Source: Algiphilus sp022763315
GTDB taxonomy: Bacteria; Pseudomonadota; Gammaproteobacteria; Nevskiales; Nevskiaceae
Assembly (NCBI RefSeq): GCF_965249985.1
Contig: NZ_OZ252280.1
Direction: 5' to 3' (one strand)
DNA length: 64,000 nt
The notes below the pieces were generated by a model, which was given only the letters and a program-made list of their open reading frames with translations, was not told the origin of the DNA and searched no databases. A program made the position numbers and the translations under genes. Position 1 is the first letter of the stretch. The number at the start of each line of letters is the position of its first letter. Below are positions 7,152 through 15,346 of the stretch, one piece after another.

Positions 7152-8356
7152 CAGGCGGCCTCCTCCTCTTGCGTCCAGTCAGGGAACGGGTCTGGCAGGC
7201 GCGCCCAGGCATGCGGTCCGGCCGCCAGCTCCTCATCGCTGAGCAAGGCAGCATCGAGCTGGGCGCGAATCGCGTCTTGGTCCAGGCCCTGGCCGATGAA
7301 GACCAGCTCCTGTCGACGGTCGCCGAAGGCGTCGCTGGTGCGCTGCGCCATCTGCACGCGCCACGCCGGGTCGTCCGGCCACTGCGACTCAGGCACCGCG
7401 GCCCACCAGTAGCCTGCCGGCCCGTGGCGCATGATCCCGCCGGCCTGGGACCACTGGCCGGCGATATCGAAGCGCGTCGCCAGCCAGAAAAAACCCTTCG
7501 AGCGCAGCAAGGTGCCGGACCATTGGTCGCTGGTGATCGTCTCCCAGAAACGCTGCGGGTGAAAAGGACGGTCGGCGCGGTACACCATGCTGGCGATGCC
7601 GTACTCCTCGGTTTCCGGAATATGCGTGCCGCGCAGTTCCTGCAACCATCCTGGTGCGGCGGCGGCACGTTCGAAGGAGAAGCGTCCGGTATTCAACAGC
7701 TTGTCGAGGGGAATCTGCCCGAAGGTCGCGGGCACGATCTCGGCATGGCGGTTGAGCTGCCGGAGCAGCGCGGTCAGCCGCTCGCGCTCGGCCTGACTGA
7801 TCAACTCGATCTTGTTGAGGACGAGCACGTCGGCGAACTCGACCTGATCGACCAGCAGATCGGCTACGGTGCGATTGTCATCGTCGCCGAGGCTCTCGCC
7901 GCGTTCGGAAAGCTCTTCAGCCTTTTCGAGGTCGACGGCGAAATTGACGGCATCCACCACGGTCACCATCGTGTCCAGCCGCGCCAGATCGGACAGGCTC
8001 TTGCCTTGTTCGTCGCGGAAGGTGAAGGTCTCGGCCACGGGCAGCGGTTCCGAGATGCCGGTGGATTCGATGACCAGCGCGTCGAAGCGGTCTTCGCGCG
8101 CGAGCTTTGCCACCTCGATCAGCAGGTCCTCGCGGAGCGTGCAGCAGATGCATCCGTTGGACATCTCCACCAGGCGTTCGTCCGCGCGGTTGAGCTGGAC
8201 ATCGCGGTTGACCAGCTCGGCGTCGATGTTGACCTCTGACATGTCATTGACGATGACCGCGACGCGACGTCCATCCCGGTTGTTGAGGATGTGATGGAGG
8301 GTCGTGGTTTTGCCCGCTCCCAGGAATCCCGAAAGCACTGTGACCGGTAGCGTCAT
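7151..8356 (-). CDS. COG0523/CobW-family zinc metallochaperone GTPase
   Basis: A 401-residue G3E-family GTPase. Walker A is GFLGAGKTT (10-18), and the metal-binding CICC motif of COG0523 lies at 69-72. A CobW C-terminal domain starts at about residue 250 (YGIASMVYRADRPFHPQRFWE). The ATG at 8356 is preferred because it places the nucleotide-binding strand (MTLPVTVLSG) at the N-terminus; a TTG four codons upstream falls inside the palindromic operator. These enzymes use GTP hydrolysis to deliver zinc to client proteins. In Bacillus the relative ZagA serves GTP cyclohydrolase FolE, and here a folE gene is divergently adjacent. A perfect AATGTTATAACATT palindrome lies 11 nt upstream of the start. 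Confidence 0.92.
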   Translation of the reverse strand: MTLPVTVLSGFLGAGKTTTLHHILNNRDGRRVAVIVNDMSEVNIDAELVNRDVQLNRADERLVEMSNGCICCTLREDLLIEVAKLAREDRFDALVIESTGISEPLPVAETFTFRDEQGKSLSDLARLDTMVTVVDAVNFAVDLEKAEELSERGESLGDDDNRTVADLLVDQVEFADVLVLNKIELISQAERERLTALLRQLNRHAEIVPATFGQIPLDKLLNTGRFSFERAAAAPGWLQELRGTHIPETEEYGIASMVYRADRPFHPQRFWETITSDQWSGTLLRSKGFFWLATRFDIAGQWSQAGGIMRHGPAGYWWAAVPESQWPDDPAWRVQMAQRTSDAFGDRRQELVFIGQGLDQDAIRAQLDAALLSDEELAAGPHAWARLPDPFPDWTQEEEAA

Positions 8357-8367
8357 GCTCTGCACCA

Positions 8368-8381
8368 AATGTTATAACATT
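8368..8381. promoter_or_regulatory. Palindromic operator upstream of the CobW gene, possibly Zur
   Basis: A perfect 14-bp palindrome AATGTTATAACATT sits between the divergent CobW and folE genes. The ATGTTA/TAACAT half-sites equal those of the Zur box at 5635-5657. Here they are directly joined instead of separated by 5 bp, so binding by the same regulator in the same geometry is uncertain. Confidence 0.5.
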
Positions 8382-8485
8382 GCCAATAATGGCATTGCCG
8401 CTACGGACTGGCAACGCCCGGCAGCAACGGGCCGACAGGACCCCTTCCGCTGCCTTTTCCATCCACCAATACGGGGAAGCACGCC

Positions 8486-9097
8486 ATGGATGATGAGCGG
8501 GCGCTGGCCCATCAAGCCCAACAAGCCACTGCGGGACAACGGCCGACGCGCGAAGCAGCCGAGTCCGCCGTGGAGACGCTGATCCGATGGGCCGGCGACG
8601 ATCCCTCACGCGAAGGGCTGCGCGATACGCCCCAGCGCGTCGTGCGCGCTTACGAAGAGTTCTTCAGCGGCTACGGGGAAGATCCGCGACAGCTTCTGTC
8701 ACGCACCTTTGAAGAGGTGTCCGACTATCAGGGCATCGTCCTGCTGCGCGACATCCGCCTGGAGTCGCATTGCGAGCACCACATCGTGCCGATCATCGGC
8801 ACGGCCCACGTGGCCTATCTGCCCGACCAGCGGGTTGTCGGCATCAGCAAGCTGGTGCGTGTGGTGCACGCTTTCGCCCACCGGCTGCAGACTCAGGAGA
8901 CGCTGACGGCACAGATCGCTCAGGCACTCGACGAGGCGCTTGCCCCGCGCGGCGTGGGCGTGCTGATCGACGCCGCGCATCAATGCATGACGACGCGCGG
9001 CGTGCGCGATGCCGGCGTCTCCACCGTGACCAGTCACTTCACCGGGGACTTCGCCTCCGACACGGCGCTGCAGGATCGTCTCTGGCGCTTGCTGTAA
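8486..9097 (+). CDS. folE: GTP cyclohydrolase I (FolE1 type)
   Basis: A 203-residue enzyme converting GTP to 7,8-dihydroneopterin triphosphate, the first step of folate and pterin synthesis. Zinc ligands are visible: Cys96 and His99 in SHCEHH and Cys167 in AHQCMTTRGV. The core GIVLLRDIRLESHCEHHIVPIIG and VSTVTSHFTGDF stretches are typical. A GGGGAAG ribosome-binding site precedes the ATG. This is the zinc-dependent FolE1 type, not the zinc-independent FolE2 often induced by zinc starvation. Its position divergent from a COG0523 chaperone suggests that it is a client loaded with zinc under limitation. Whether it is the only copy in the genome cannot be seen. Confidence 0.93.
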   Translation: MDDERALAHQAQQATAGQRPTREAAESAVETLIRWAGDDPSREGLRDTPQRVVRAYEEFFSGYGEDPRQLLSRTFEEVSDYQGIVLLRDIRLESHCEHHIVPIIGTAHVAYLPDQRVVGISKLVRVVHAFAHRLQTQETLTAQIAQALDEALAPRGVGVLIDAAHQCMTTRGVRDAGVSTVTSHFTGDFASDTALQDRLWRLL

Positions 9098-9238
9098 GCC
9101 GCCGCGCCGGCTGTCATCGCCCGCCGGAAAGGACTGTACCGACTGGCATCGTGCGCATTGTTGCGCGAAGATGCACGGATTCGCCACAAAACGCGCAAAG
9201 CATGCGCAAACAGAGCGAAGCCAACAGGAGGAGACAGC

Positions 9239-10393
9239 ATGGGCACAGATCCGACCTCGGGCGCGCCTGAGGACGAGAGGCCGCGCAGCCTTTCCCGGCG
9301 CGTCGTCTTGCAATGCGGCGGCGCGGTATGCATGCAGGCCTGGCTGCTGCCGATGGCCGGATGCGGTACCTCGACGGCGCCGGCCGCACAGCAAGCCGCG
9401 GCGCTGCGCGGGCCGGAACGCGCCACACCGCTGGCGCGTTTTCTCACCGATGCCGAGCGCGCCACCCTGCGCGGGCTCGTGGATCGGCTCATCCCGTCCG
9501 ACCTGACGCCGGGGGCCGCGGTCGCGGAAGCGGAGAATGCCATTGATGCCTTCCTTGCCGCCTTTCTCACCGATCCGCCCCTGATCTATGCCGGCGGCCC
9601 CTTCTCGGACCGGGCGGGCGCCACCGATAACGATTTCGAACGCTTCATTCCCCTCGACGCCTACGAGCAGCTGGCCTGGCGTCTGGTTATTGAGGGCTCG
9701 CAGGCGCTGCCCGAGCGCGAGTTCAACGGCCCGGTCAAGGGACTGCAGCAGATCTACCGGGAAGGGCTGGCGCGGCTCGACGCGCGTGCGCAGCAGCTCG
9801 CCACCGGAATCCTGCCCGCCGCGCTGGGCGACATCGTCGCTGCGCAGTTGGCCGACACCGGCCTGGAGGCGGTGCTCGCGCAGATCAACGCGCTTGCCGG
9901 CAACGAAGGCTTTGCTGATCTGCCGGCGCCGCTGCGCGATCTGATCCTTTTCGACTCCAGTGACGCCACCGTGCAGGCGCTGGTCGACGTTGCCTTTCCC
10001 GACACCCTGGCCGGGACCTACGGGCCGCCGGAGTACGGCGGCAATCGGGATCTGGTGGGTTGGACGCTGACCGACTTCGATGGCGATGTGCAGCCGCGCG
10101 GCTACAGCGACGATGCCGTGGTCAACGCCGACAACCCTGGCGCCTTCGACGGCCTGCTGCCACCGTCCTACGGGCGTGACGCGGTTAGTGCGTCCGCGAC
10201 CGCGAAGTCCGATGCACCACAGACCGGCGTGGCCGAGGCCGTGACGCTGCCACTGGTCATCGCGCCCAGCGAAAGCCTGGCGGCGATCATTCTGGACGCC
10301 GGCGGCTCGCTGGCCGCCCTCAAGCGTCGCCTTGAACCCTGGGCCAATGCGCCGTCGGATGCGATTTGGACCTGGAGCGCCGACCATGCCTGA
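9239..10393 (+). CDS. Gluconate 2-dehydrogenase subunit 3-like protein
   Basis: A 384-residue exported protein. The start at 9239 follows AGGAGGAG. A Tat-type signal (SRRVVLQCGGAV, Arg20-Arg21) leads into a possible lipobox (MAGC, Cys42). After the signal comes the subunit-3 domain, with FLTDAERATLRGLVDRLIPSD at its start. Such small subunits escort and stabilise the membrane-linked FAD subunit of GMC-type dehydrogenases. The last 8 bases overlap the start of the flavoprotein gene, which supports a complex. No cytochrome c subunit is encoded next to it, so the electron acceptor is not visible. Confidence 0.82.
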   Translation: MGTDPTSGAPEDERPRSLSRRVVLQCGGAVCMQAWLLPMAGCGTSTAPAAQQAAALRGPERATPLARFLTDAERATLRGLVDRLIPSDLTPGAAVAEAENAIDAFLAAFLTDPPLIYAGGPFSDRAGATDNDFERFIPLDAYEQLAWRLVIEGSQALPEREFNGPVKGLQQIYREGLARLDARAQQLATGILPAALGDIVAAQLADTGLEAVLAQINALAGNEGFADLPAPLRDLILFDSSDATVQALVDVAFPDTLAGTYGPPEYGGNRDLVGWTLTDFDGDVQPRGYSDDAVVNADNPGAFDGLLPPSYGRDAVSASATAKSDAPQTGVAEAVTLPLVIAPSESLAAIILDAGGSLAALKRRLEPWANAPSDAIWTWSADHA

Positions 10394-12092
10394 GGCCATC
10401 GTTATTGGATCGGGCCCGGCCGGCGCCATCGCGGCCCACGAGCTCGCCCAGCAAGGCTGGTCGGTGACCGTGCTCGAGCGCGGCCGCAACCTCCGCCCCG
10501 GCTTCGGGGAAGTCGACAGCGGTGATCTGGGCACGCTCTACAGCAGCGACGAGATCAAGACCAACCGCGGTTTCGGTTTTCCGCACCCGCTGCTGGAGCC
10601 CGTCACCGGGCGCACGCAGGGCGAGGCCGGCGAGGGCACGCGTCGCAGCGTGCAGGGCACGCATGTCTCGCTCGGTGCGGCGGTGGGCGGTACGTCCTTG
10701 CACTACAACGCCAAATTCCCGCGCTTCTGGAAGCGCGACTTCAAGCAGCTGTCCGAGCTGGGGCCGATCGATGGTGCCCAGGTCGCGGACTGGCCGATCG
10801 GTTACGACGATCTCGCGCCTTACTACGATGAGGTCGAGCGCACTATCGGCGTGCAGGGCGACGTCAGCAAGATGCCGGCGCGCACGCTGGAGCAATCGCC
10901 CCGCAGCGGGCCCTTCGTCATGCCACCGAATCCGACGGGTTACGCCGCGCGGCTGCTCGCACGCGGCGCGCTGAATGTGGGCTGGGAGCCCTATCCCTAT
11001 CCGGCGGCGGTCAATTCTGTGCCTTTCGATGGCCGTCCAGCCTGCAACTCCTGTGGCCTGTGTTCCTCCTTCGGTTGCCCAATCAATGCGCGCGGCGACG
11101 CCATGGTCAGCTACCTCAATCCGGCCGTGCGCACTGGCCGCGTGCGCGTTATCGAGCGCGCCCTGGTCCACCGTATCGCGACCACCCCGGATGGCCGTCG
11201 CGCCAGCGACGTGCATTACTACGACGCGGACGGCAAGCCGCAGCGCATCAGCGCCGACAAGGTGCTCCTGGCCGCCAGCCCGGTGCAGACCGCCCGGTTG
11301 CTGCTGCTCTCGGCCAACGGCGCCCATCCGCTGGGCCTAGGCAACGGCTCGGATCAGGTCGGTCGCAATGTCATGTTCCACTTCTTCACCATCGGCGGCG
11401 CCCTGTTCGCGCGCGATATCCAGTCATTGCGGGCACAGAGCACTACGGTGCAGGTCGACGATCTCACCGGCCCCTTTACCGGCGCCGAGGCGCGCGCCTT
11501 CGGGCTGCCCTACATCAAGGGCGGGCTGATCCAGGTGGGCAGTTCGCTGCCGCTGTTGCAGGAAGCCAACCTCTACGCTGGTCTCGGCGCGCCCTTCGGT
11601 ACGGTGCACAAGACCTTGATGCAGACGGGTCTGGTGCGGCGGCGGCTGGCAGGCATCCAGTTCGTGGGTGAGGACCTGCCGCAGGCGCGCAACCGCGTGG
11701 ATCTCGACCCGGACATCAAGGATTGGCGCGGCCTGCCGGCACCGCGCGTGACCTACGCGCCGCATGCCCATGATCGCGCCGCGGCCACGCTCACCGCGCC
11801 CCGCCTGCTGGCCATGCTGCAGGCCACACCCGGCGCCATTGGCGCGCTGGTCCTGCCGGAGCCGTTGTTGTCGGACCAGCCCTCGATCACGGCGCACCAC
11901 GCCGGCACGGCGCGTTTCGGTGATGACCCTGCGACCAGCGTCTGCGACGCCTGGGGCAGGCTGCATGAGGTCGAGAATGTCCATGTGGTGGACGGCTCCC
12001 TGTTCCCCACCTTTCCCGGTTACAACCCCACGCTGACCATTCTCGCCAGCGCGCTGCGCATCGCGCGCGCCATCGGCGAGGGGCGTGCCTAG
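10386..12092 (+). CDS. GMC-type FAD-dependent oxidoreductase
   Basis: A 568-residue flavoprotein. The N-terminal dinucleotide-binding motif is GSGPAG (8-13). Further signs are the mid-N-terminal substrate/FAD region VSLGAAVGGTSLHYNAKFPRFWK, a Cys-rich PACNSCGLCSSFGCPINARGDAM segment, and the C-terminal GMC region HHAGTARFG...VHVVDGSLFPTFPGYNPTLTI, where His and Asn act in catalysis. The Cys-rich insert is shared with gluconate 2-dehydrogenase-like and related sugar or alcohol dehydrogenases. It probably oxidises a sugar, sugar acid or sterol-like alcohol in the periplasm, exported with its Tat-carrying partner. The ATG at 10386 overlaps the partner gene; the longer frame upstream is rejected. 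Confidence 0.88.
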   Translation: MPEAIVIGSGPAGAIAAHELAQQGWSVTVLERGRNLRPGFGEVDSGDLGTLYSSDEIKTNRGFGFPHPLLEPVTGRTQGEAGEGTRRSVQGTHVSLGAAVGGTSLHYNAKFPRFWKRDFKQLSELGPIDGAQVADWPIGYDDLAPYYDEVERTIGVQGDVSKMPARTLEQSPRSGPFVMPPNPTGYAARLLARGALNVGWEPYPYPAAVNSVPFDGRPACNSCGLCSSFGCPINARGDAMVSYLNPAVRTGRVRVIERALVHRIATTPDGRRASDVHYYDADGKPQRISADKVLLAASPVQTARLLLLSANGAHPLGLGNGSDQVGRNVMFHFFTIGGALFARDIQSLRAQSTTVQVDDLTGPFTGAEARAFGLPYIKGGLIQVGSSLPLLQEANLYAGLGAPFGTVHKTLMQTGLVRRRLAGIQFVGEDLPQARNRVDLDPDIKDWRGLPAPRVTYAPHAHDRAAATLTAPRLLAMLQATPGAIGALVLPEPLLSDQPSITAHHAGTARFGDDPATSVCDAWGRLHEVENVHVVDGSLFPTFPGYNPTLTILASALRIARAIGEGRA

Positions 12093-12104
12093 GAGACCCC
12101 GCGC

Positions 12105-13064
12105 ATGATCCGGACATCTGTTTGCCTGACCGTCCTTTTCGCCCTCGTCGTGCCGCTGTCCGGCTGTGGTGGCGGAGGGGGGAGCGCAGCACCGACCATC
12201 GAAAATGGCGGCTTCCGCCTGCTCGTCTTCACGCGCACCGAAGGCTTCCGCCATGCCTCGATTCCCACGGGGGTGGAAACGGTCGAGCAGCTTGGCGTGA
12301 TGCACGGTTTCGAGGTCGAGCACACTGAGGATCCCGCTGCCTTCAATGCCGAGAATCTGGCGCGCTTTGCCGCCGTGATGTGGCTCAACACCACGGGCGA
12401 TGTCCTCGACGAGGATCAGCAGCGCGCCTTCGAGGATTACATTGCCGCGGGCGGCGGCTATGTCGGCGTGCATTCCGCTTCGGACACCGAGTTCGACTGG
12501 CCCTTCTATGGCGATCTCGTCGGCGCCTATTTCAAGAACCATCCGGTCTTTCCGGTCACCGCCGAGGAAGGCCCCGGAGTGCAGCAGGGCGTGCTGCGGC
12601 GCGAGGCGGCCGAGCACCCGTCCACCGCGCATCTGCCCGAGCAATGGGCGCTCGAAGATGAGTTCTACGCCTTCCAGAGCAATCCGCGCGGCGTGGTGCG
12701 GGTGCTGATGGACATCGACGAGGACAGCTACAACCAGGATCCGAACACCAGCAATTTGCCCGGTAGCGGCGCCTTCCCGCTGGGCGAGACCGGGCAGATG
12801 AACGATCACCCGATGAGCTGGTGCCACGACAGGCTCGGTGGCATGGCTTGGTACAGCGCCATCGGCCACAGTATCGGCCTCTACGACGACGGCGATTTCC
12901 GCCAGCACCTGCTCGGCGGCATTCTTACCGCCGCGCGTCGTCAGCCTGCCGACTGCGCGCCGCGCGAAGCAGGCCCGCTGGCCGAGCCGGAGGAAGGGCC
13001 CGCCGCGCCGCAGCAGATTCCGCTGCTCGACGAGATCGCCGACGCGCTGGCGCCGTCCGCCTGA
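12105..13064 (+). CDS. ThuA-like domain lipoprotein
   Basis: A 319-residue predicted lipoprotein with lipobox LSGC (Cys21) followed by a glycine stretch. The body is a ThuA-like domain with a class I glutamine-amidotransferase-like fold: LLVFTRTEGFRHASIP, then ENLARFAAVMWLNTTGDVLDEDQQRAFEDYI, then GGYVGVHSASDTEFDWPFYGDLVGAYFKNHP, and finally DHPMSWCHDRLGGMAWYSAIGH. ThuA domains are linked to sugar metabolism, although most exported members are uncharacterised. It follows the GMC gene by 12 bp with a GGAG ribosome-binding site, so it may act on the same or a related carbohydrate in the periplasm. Its end converges on the DUF3604 gene, 6 bp away. Confidence 0.85.
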   Translation: MIRTSVCLTVLFALVVPLSGCGGGGGSAAPTIENGGFRLLVFTRTEGFRHASIPTGVETVEQLGVMHGFEVEHTEDPAAFNAENLARFAAVMWLNTTGDVLDEDQQRAFEDYIAAGGGYVGVHSASDTEFDWPFYGDLVGAYFKNHPVFPVTAEEGPGVQQGVLRREAAEHPSTAHLPEQWALEDEFYAFQSNPRGVVRVLMDIDEDSYNQDPNTSNLPGSGAFPLGETGQMNDHPMSWCHDRLGGMAWYSAIGHSIGLYDDGDFRQHLLGGILTAARRQPADCAPREAGPLAEPEEGPAAPQQIPLLDEIADALAPSA

Positions 13065-13070
13065 GCCCGT

Positions 13071-15332
13071 CTAGCGCGGGGCCGTGTACCAGACCGGCGA
13101 GGTCCAGCCGCGTTCCTCGATGGTCTGAAAGACCGGCGTGCCGCTGAAGCGCGGGCCCTCGGCGGTGGCGGTCTCCTGGATGGCGCAGCAGCCCTCAAAG
13201 CCCTGCAGGCCACTGGATTCCGGGAAGATGCCGTTGTCCGGATTCAGCTGCGCGCAGTCAATATCCCTGGTCAGGCAGAGGTGGGTGTTGTAGCGGCAGC
13301 TCGGGACTTCCAGCACACGCAGGTAGTAAAAGGCGTGCTGGTTGGGATTGAAGTCGGGATCCTGCCAGACGGTACCCAGCTGGGAGGGGTGCTGACCGGT
13401 GTAGACGGCACAGCTGTCGCGTGCGGGTAGCCGCGGGGTGTCGTCGGACTGCGCCACCGTGTGTACGCGGATGTGGCGTTCGCCGGCGGCATCGACCCAG
13501 CCCTTGATGATCTGCAGCGCCTGTAAGGGATGACCATCCGGGTCCTGCATGACCCAGGCCGCGATACGCGGCGCGTCCCCGGTGCGTGGCGGCAGGTCGG
13601 CGCCCATCGCCACACCGGGCAGTGCGGCCGAAGCCGTAGGGTCTTCGCCATCGGCGAGGCGCTGCATGACATCGTCGGGGAAGGGCTCCCAGCCGGCGAC
13701 CATGCGCATGCGCAGACGCGGACCCGAAGTGCCCCAGGTCTCGCCGCGGCGCACCGCCTGCCAGATCGCCTCACGCGTGTTTTCCGGGGCCCACACACCG
13801 GCCAGACCACCGGGATTGAAGGGGCGCGCCGCATCCGTGAACAGCCGCCCGGGGCAATTGCCGGGGTCGGACGGATCCGCGTTGCCGAAGTTACCCGCCT
13901 CAAGGCACTGCCATTCTCCGAGCTGCTCGGCGGGCTCATCGTCGAGCACGCCGCCGTGGCCGGTGAAGCCCGCCTCGCGCACATTGCCGGGGGTGCCGTT
14001 GTGGTTGTCGGTGGAGGCGGAGATGCCCATGCGATACGGGTTGATGCCGTCGAGCCGGTCCTGGATTGCCAGGCCCTGCGTCAGCGCGTCGCGCACGAAA
14101 TCCTGCGGTGCCGTGCAGCCGTCAGGCGTCGAGCCGCTGGTAGTGACGGTGTCGCACACGTCCACGGCGTAGAGCGGATCGCGGTGCTGGCAGAAGGCGG
14201 GGTCGGTGGCGCTGCCGGTGCAGTAGTCGGCGCATTCGGCCGGGTCATCGGCGTCGCCGGTGCAGACATGCTTGAACAGCTCGAAGTCGCAGTTCGTCTC
14301 TTCGCCTTGCAGCAGGCCGCCACCGAGCCCGACGGCGCATTCGGACTGGCCCTTATGCTGGCTGATCTCGAAGCCGCGTTCCAGTTCCGCACGCAGTCGA
14401 GCGTCAACCACCGTCAGCGGCTGGTCATCGCGTGCCGGGGGCAGGCCGGTGGCCGGGTCGATGGGGCGGAAGAAGCGACCGTTGGCGGTGTTGGCGCTGT
14501 GCGCGATGGTGAAGACATCGCAGCCCTCGACCTCCACGCAGGCCCGTTTCAGATGATCGAAGAGGTCCCACTCGATATTGGTGTTGTCGGGCTGCGCAGC
14601 GCTCAGCGCGCCCACTGCACCGAAGGTATCGCCCGGCACGGTGTCGTTCCGGAAGAAGATGTTGCGATGCACGGACTGGCCGAAGGCATTGGGCGTGTAC
14701 TCGTAGGCGTGCATGGTGGTGAAACGGCAGGGCTTGTATTCCTCGTTGTTTATGCGCTGGGTCTCGCGCCACGCGATGCGCGTCGTCGGTAGAGCGCCGC
14801 TCAGGCCCTGGAGAAAGGCGAGTGCGGGTGAGGTGTCACCGGCAACGAAACTGCGGACATCGCTGCGGATCTGCCGACCCAACAAGTTGCAGGCCGGATT
14901 GCTGTCGGCAGGAAGGACGCCGCCCAACTCGCACACGTTGCGGAAGTTGCCGATGGATTCCGCGTGATCGGTAATGGCGGCGAAATCCAGGGGGCGATCC
15001 AGTTGCACCGAGCGACGCGCGGTATGCGGATCCTCATCGCCGGCGGGTAGTCCGACGGGGTCGCCCTGGGCAAAGCGCAGTGCCTCGCGCGGCCCGTTCA
15101 TGCTCTGGAAGAAGTAGGCGTCGATCGAGAAGCTGGTGTGGGTATGCAGGTCGCCGAAGTAGGCGTTGTGGAAGCCGGGCCGCGCGTCCGCGCAGGGGGT
15201 GCTTGGCCCGGCGCCGATGTCGCCGCCGTCGTCGTCAGGCGCAGTATCAGAAGAGGGGGCCGTACTGCTGCCGCAGCCGGCCAGCAAAGAAGCGAGACAA
15301 AGCAGTGTGGGAAACAGGACAGATCGGAACAT
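13071..15332 (-). CDS. DUF3604 lipoprotein (PHP-like hydrolase), copy A
   Basis: A 753-residue protein with lipobox LAGC (Cys20), placing it in the cell envelope. The DUF3604 body shows PHP-phosphoesterase-like metal motifs: GDLHTHTSFS (His63, His65), AAITDHAES, HAYEYTPNAFGQSVHRNIF, and STDNHNGTPGNV. These are the residues that would bind two or three divalent metals. No member has a firmly established reaction that I know of. The start at 15332 gives the lipoprotein signal; the much longer upstream frame overlaps the HupE gene in another phase and is rejected. It is the last gene of a DUF1302-PpiC-HupE-DUF3604 operon, 14 bp after HupE. A paralogue lies at 51141-53375. Confidence 0.85.
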   Translation of the reverse strand: MFRSVLFPTLLCLASLLAGCGSSTAPSSDTAPDDDGGDIGAGPSTPCADARPGFHNAYFGDLHTHTSFSIDAYFFQSMNGPREALRFAQGDPVGLPAGDEDPHTARRSVQLDRPLDFAAITDHAESIGNFRNVCELGGVLPADSNPACNLLGRQIRSDVRSFVAGDTSPALAFLQGLSGALPTTRIAWRETQRINNEEYKPCRFTTMHAYEYTPNAFGQSVHRNIFFRNDTVPGDTFGAVGALSAAQPDNTNIEWDLFDHLKRACVEVEGCDVFTIAHSANTANGRFFRPIDPATGLPPARDDQPLTVVDARLRAELERGFEISQHKGQSECAVGLGGGLLQGEETNCDFELFKHVCTGDADDPAECADYCTGSATDPAFCQHRDPLYAVDVCDTVTTSGSTPDGCTAPQDFVRDALTQGLAIQDRLDGINPYRMGISASTDNHNGTPGNVREAGFTGHGGVLDDEPAEQLGEWQCLEAGNFGNADPSDPGNCPGRLFTDAARPFNPGGLAGVWAPENTREAIWQAVRRGETWGTSGPRLRMRMVAGWEPFPDDVMQRLADGEDPTASAALPGVAMGADLPPRTGDAPRIAAWVMQDPDGHPLQALQIIKGWVDAAGERHIRVHTVAQSDDTPRLPARDSCAVYTGQHPSQLGTVWQDPDFNPNQHAFYYLRVLEVPSCRYNTHLCLTRDIDCAQLNPDNGIFPESSGLQGFEGCCAIQETATAEGPRFSGTPVFQTIEERGWTSPVWYTAPR

Positions 15333-15346
15333 GACAGGCTCCAACG

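Noticed and set aside
8699..10534. A minus-strand frame of 611 codons spanning folE and the dehydrogenase subunit.
   Set aside because: It crosses two well-supported plus-strand genes and their intergenic region, with no domain of its own.
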